From Crambe crambe (taxonomy: Eukaryota > Porifera > Demospongiae > Poecilosclerida > Crambeidae), in contig OZ004581.1 in the NCBI GenBank assembly GCA_963924555.1, forward strand, positions 8,843,338 through 8,907,337: a stretch of DNA of 64,000 nt. The letters are read 5' to 3'. The translations under genes were made by a program, and so were the position numbers. The notes beneath the pieces were generated by a model. The model made no database searches and was not told where the DNA came from. It was given only the letters and a program-made list of their open reading frames with translations. Numbering within the stretch: the first letter of the stretch is position 1; the number at the start of each line of letters is the position of its first letter. Shown in pieces: positions 60,985 to 64,000 of this stretch.

Positions 60985-63670
60985 GGGGACACACTGGATA
61001 AAAGCACCAAACTTTTAAATAAGAATCTTTAGACTCTTAGGAATCACTTTTTGCTAAGACCAAAGTGAAAAGGTGTGATTTTCACCTTCCTTATAAAGAA
61101 TCAAAAAAGTGCATGCTGGCTATTTTTAGAAACCATGTTGCTGCTCACTTGCTCCTTATTTGAAGCAAACTAAACTTTATTACAATTAAGTTAAGCTGTA
61201 TTTAGCTGATTTTGACCTAAAAACCTTGTGTTATTCATAGGTCTTCTATTACAATAACACTGATTTACCACCAAGCCCTCAAAACATGGACTGGGAATTA
61301 TGTGTGGTATGCCAACAGCCTTCTAATGAATCCCTAAAGTGTCCATTAGACACTCTAGTGTGTGGAGTATGGCCAGAGACCTTCAAGATGTTTCTTTACT
61401 TTCTAAAATTGAAGGTGGAGATCTCATCAGTTTGGAAGCTAAGTATTACCTGAGCTGCTTAGTCAAGCTCCGCAATCGCCATAGATCATACTTGAGAGAA
61501 ATTCAGAATGCTTCCAGTAAATATCATGAAGAAAGAAAAAAGGAAGCAAGAGCTTTTGTTGAGCTTTTGACATATATAGCTAGAAGGTTCAGTAGAAGAG
61601 GGTAATTTAAAAAAAAAAGTTTTCTGAATTGCGATTTCTCTATGAAAGTCGCCTGAAAGATTTTGGTATTTCTAAAGAAGTTAACATGGTTCGTTTCAAA
61701 GAGCAAATTCTCTCACATTATCCTGAGGCTCAGGCTCAGAGTGATGGAAAAAACATAATTCTTTTTTTTTTGAGAAAGGAATGTTGAAACAAGCATATAA
61801 CTATAACTATGAGGATGATGCACTAGTTTTTTCTAAGGCTGCTAAGATTTGCTAAGATTGTTCGTGAAGATATACTAAATTCAAATGGCTTTCAATTTAG
61901 CGGCTCTTTCCCCCCTAACTGCCAGCAAGATTCTGTGCCAACGAACCTTACGTATTTAGTTTCCATGTTACTGAATGGATCTGGCATTAAAGATCAAGAT
62001 TCAGTAGAATCACAGAGTTCTCTAACTATTTCTCAGGCCATACTTTTCAACTATAAAAAGAAGTTATCAAAGACCACATCTCGACATTCCAAAAAATTTG
62101 AGCCACCTTTACCCTTGTATATTGGACTTAAGGTTCATACACAAACTAGATCAAAGAAATTAATTTCGGAGCTCTATCAGTTGGGTCTTTCTGTCAGTTA
62201 TGATAGGATCCTGGAGCTTGAAAAGCAGATAGCTTCTTCCATTTGCGAGCACACAAATGAAATCGGTCTTGTATGCCCCAGCCAATTAAGCCATGATTTA
62301 TTCACTGTTGCTGCCTTAGATAATTTAGACCATACCCCTCCAGCACAACTGCCAAGGACTCCTTCCATGGTACAGGAATAAGTCTTTTTCAGTTCCCTAC
62401 AAGGCTGAGCACAGGAAGACCTCAGGTTACTATAGAGCTGTTGGCAACAGCTAAATACAACCAATTACCTGAGAGCTATACTACGGTGCCAGCAGTTGTT
62501 CTCAAGAAGGAAAGTGTTGCTGTCCCTAATGTTTCAGTCTCAGATGAGGTTGAGAAGGAAGATAGCATAGCCTGGGCTGCCTATCATGCTTCTCATTGTG
62601 ATGTTGATAGCTACTTCCCAACCCCTTACTCAACTGATGCCTCTATTCTATGAAATAGCTGCTACTGCAGCAATGGTGAAACATGGAATGACTGTACAAC
62701 TCAAGGCCATACAATATCTCAACCATGATCAAACTCCAGTTACAGTTTTTGATGCACCACTCTTTGCTTTAGCCAAATTAGTGCAGTGGAAGTGGCCTGA
62801 TACACATGGTGAGGGAAAGCATGTAGTTATGATGGGTGGTCTGCACATAGAAATGGCAATGTGGAGTACTTTTGGGGATTACCTTGAAGGCTCTGGATGG
62901 GGAGCTGCACTCACTCAAGCTGGTGTAGCATCATTCGGCACTGTTGATAGCTTTTTTAAAGCTTCCCACCTTATGAGAACCAGGTATGCTCACCAAGTTA
63001 GTGCTGTAGCTTTAGCCAAGCTCCAAGAAGAGGCATATGAAAGCACTGGTAGATTGTTGACCAAACAGGCTTGGAGAGAGAGTATGAGGTATGTTTCATT
63101 ACTGGGACACTATACTCAATCTTGAGCTCATGGGCCATGTTTTTGTTAGGGCTCACCGAGAGAAAAGTTTCTCTCTCTACCTCAACTCACTTAAGGAAAT
63201 TATACCCTGGTTTTTTGCACTAGATCACTATCATTATGCTCGATGGATGCCTGTTCACATTTGTGATATGGAGAACTTGCCCACATCAATTCATAATGAG
63301 TTCCATGAGCATGGTCATTGGGTGGTTCACAAAACTAAGAACCGCTTTTCAGCAATGCCCATAGATCAGGCTCATGAGCAAAATAATGCAGTAGTCAAAG
63401 GGTTTGGTGGGGCAGTAGGGCTCACACAAAATCCATCAGCTCTCGGGAAATGGCTATTGGCTGGGCCTGAAAAAGCACGGCTTATTCATGCACTGAACTT
63501 TGTAAATGTAACTGTACGAGTTAAAAATCACTTCTTCTTTTTTAAATTAACGATTATTTGTGATAATTGAATAAACAATTTATTTTTACTTGGGTCTTAG
63601 CGGAATCTTAAAAAATAGGGCTTATAAAAGCACCACCAAAAAAAATGGTGCTTTTATCCGGTGTGTCCCC
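60985..63670 (+). mobile_element. Degenerate DNA transposon with 25-bp TIRs
   Basis: The left end GGGGACACACTGGATAAAAG (60985-61009) is matched in reverse complement by the right end at 63646-63670, with one mismatch. A TGGTGC...GCACCA palindrome lies just inside the right end. The interior carries a broken gene (61286-63570). No convincing target-site duplication was seen. The superfamily is not assigned. It sits in the first intron of locus D, in the opposite orientation. Confidence 0.7.
61286..63570 (+). pseudogene. Frameshifted multi-copy transposon-type ORF
   Basis: Consecutive plus-strand frames carry one protein: MDWELCVVCQQPSNE with paired Cys, then GGDLISLEAKYYLSCLVKL, LYESRLKDFGISKEV, a middle part at 61935-62381, HVVMMGGLHIEMAMWSTFGD plus YLEGSGWGAALTQAG, SHLMRTRYAHQV, and DHYHYARWMPVHICDM with AIDQAHEQNN-type MPIDQAHEQNNAVVKGFGGA. 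I recall very similar uncharacterised proteins as a high-copy family in cnidarians and other invertebrates. Several frameshifts and T/A-run indels (near 61380, 61610, 61770, 61850, 62380, 62650, 63125) make it non-functional. The catalytic class is not assigned. Confidence 0.65.
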
Positions 63671-63705
63671 TTTTTTTCTGTAACCAACCTCACTAAATGA
63701 CTTAC

Positions 63706-63843
63706 CCTGCTGGCTACATCATCGAGCAGCCTTTTGTTTCGAGCATTGTAATCAGATAGCTTCTTTCTTTGGCCACGGCTTGTATACGTATTGTTGTAAG
63801 AAGATCGGCAATGCTGAATTCGAAGTTGCTTAATAACTGACAT
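63706..63843 (-). CDS. First coding exon of locus D
   Basis: ATG at 63843 and 46 codons (MSVIKQLRIQHCRSSYNNTY, then TSRGQRKKLSDYNARNKRLL and DDVASR) ending AGG|GTAAGT in phase 0. The next exon, at 60777, is entered in phase 0, giving ...DDVASRVLELPYYARCNG. Basic and Tyr/Asn-rich; not recognised. The intron that follows contains the whole transposon at 60985-63670. Confidence 0.6.
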
Positions 63844-64000
63844 GGTTGGAAAGCTAGGTAACTCATAGAAGACTAAACTATCGGATATACGCGTATTAAT
63901 AGTTTTAAATTTAACCGCGAACCCAGCGCCATTCTTAATCGCACCTTATTTTCGCGGGTCAACCTGATTGCATATTAAACTGGTAACAGGATGGTGCGTG
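63844..64000 (-). promoter_or_regulatory. Upstream flank of locus D
   Basis: About 160 bp upstream of the locus D ATG, with scattered CG dinucleotides (TACGCGTATT, TTCGCGGGTC). It is the likely 5' UTR/promoter side by position only. No TATA box or other motif is claimed. Confidence 0.25.

Overview
This is animal nuclear DNA: AT-rich, with short GT-AG introns (about 60-115 nt), many foldback/MITE elements and tandem repeats, and genes built from ROCO, coiled-coil, ZU5 and Death-domain exons. That mix fits an early-branching metazoan, most likely a demosponge of the Amphimedon type. The organism call is inference. Nearly all recognisable genes read on the minus strand, so each gene runs from high to low coordinates.

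Gene-like loci, in minus-strand order. (A) 12055 to 264: a small first exon starting MSDKKGEENEE (11981-12055); an array of about 55-60 short units (5266-11642); a start-like exon plus a large ROC-COR GTPase exon (5230-2882); a run of 14 short coiled-coil exons (2827-1420); a transmembrane exon (966-1049); a terminal Death-domain exon (264-601). (B) 20.5 to 18.2 kb: a decayed paralogue of A with a frameshifted ROCO tail, coiled-coil exons, a Pro/Thr/Ser-rich exon and a Death-domain exon. (C) 55748 to 21285: a near-identical MSDKKGEENEE first exon, a giant array of roughly 270 units (25629-55348), three coiled-coil exons, a ZU5 exon, two UPA-like exons and a terminal Death-domain exon. (D) 63843 to 57489: a separate gene with a UBZ4/Rad18-like C2HC zinc finger split across two exons, interrupted in its first intron by a 2.7 kb degenerate DNA transposon.

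The outstanding feature is the pair of arrays, about 36 kb in total. Read on the minus strand, each unit of about 103-115 bp is an intron-like sequence that starts GTAAGTTATT, carries a TTAAT branch-like site and a pyrimidine tract, and ends TTCAG. It is followed by exactly three nucleotides and then the next GTAAGT. The three-nucleotide slot takes at least 25 values, none of them a stop codon, while the flanks are almost invariant. Units whose intron sequence has diverged beyond easy alignment (5.3-6.5 kb) still keep AG-NNN-GTAAGT. The arrays therefore look like hundreds of tandem single-codon (3-nt) micro-exons lying between a shared first exon and immune or signalling-type effector exons. 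They could be a reservoir for splice-generated peptide diversity, a recursive-splicing ladder, or a satellite derived from one intron/micro-exon unit. Transcript data are needed to choose between these.

The rest of the window is non-coding DNA with foldback elements, a MITE with clear 9-bp target-site duplications, a LINE 3' fragment and several minisatellites. No rRNA, tRNA or CRISPR features were seen.
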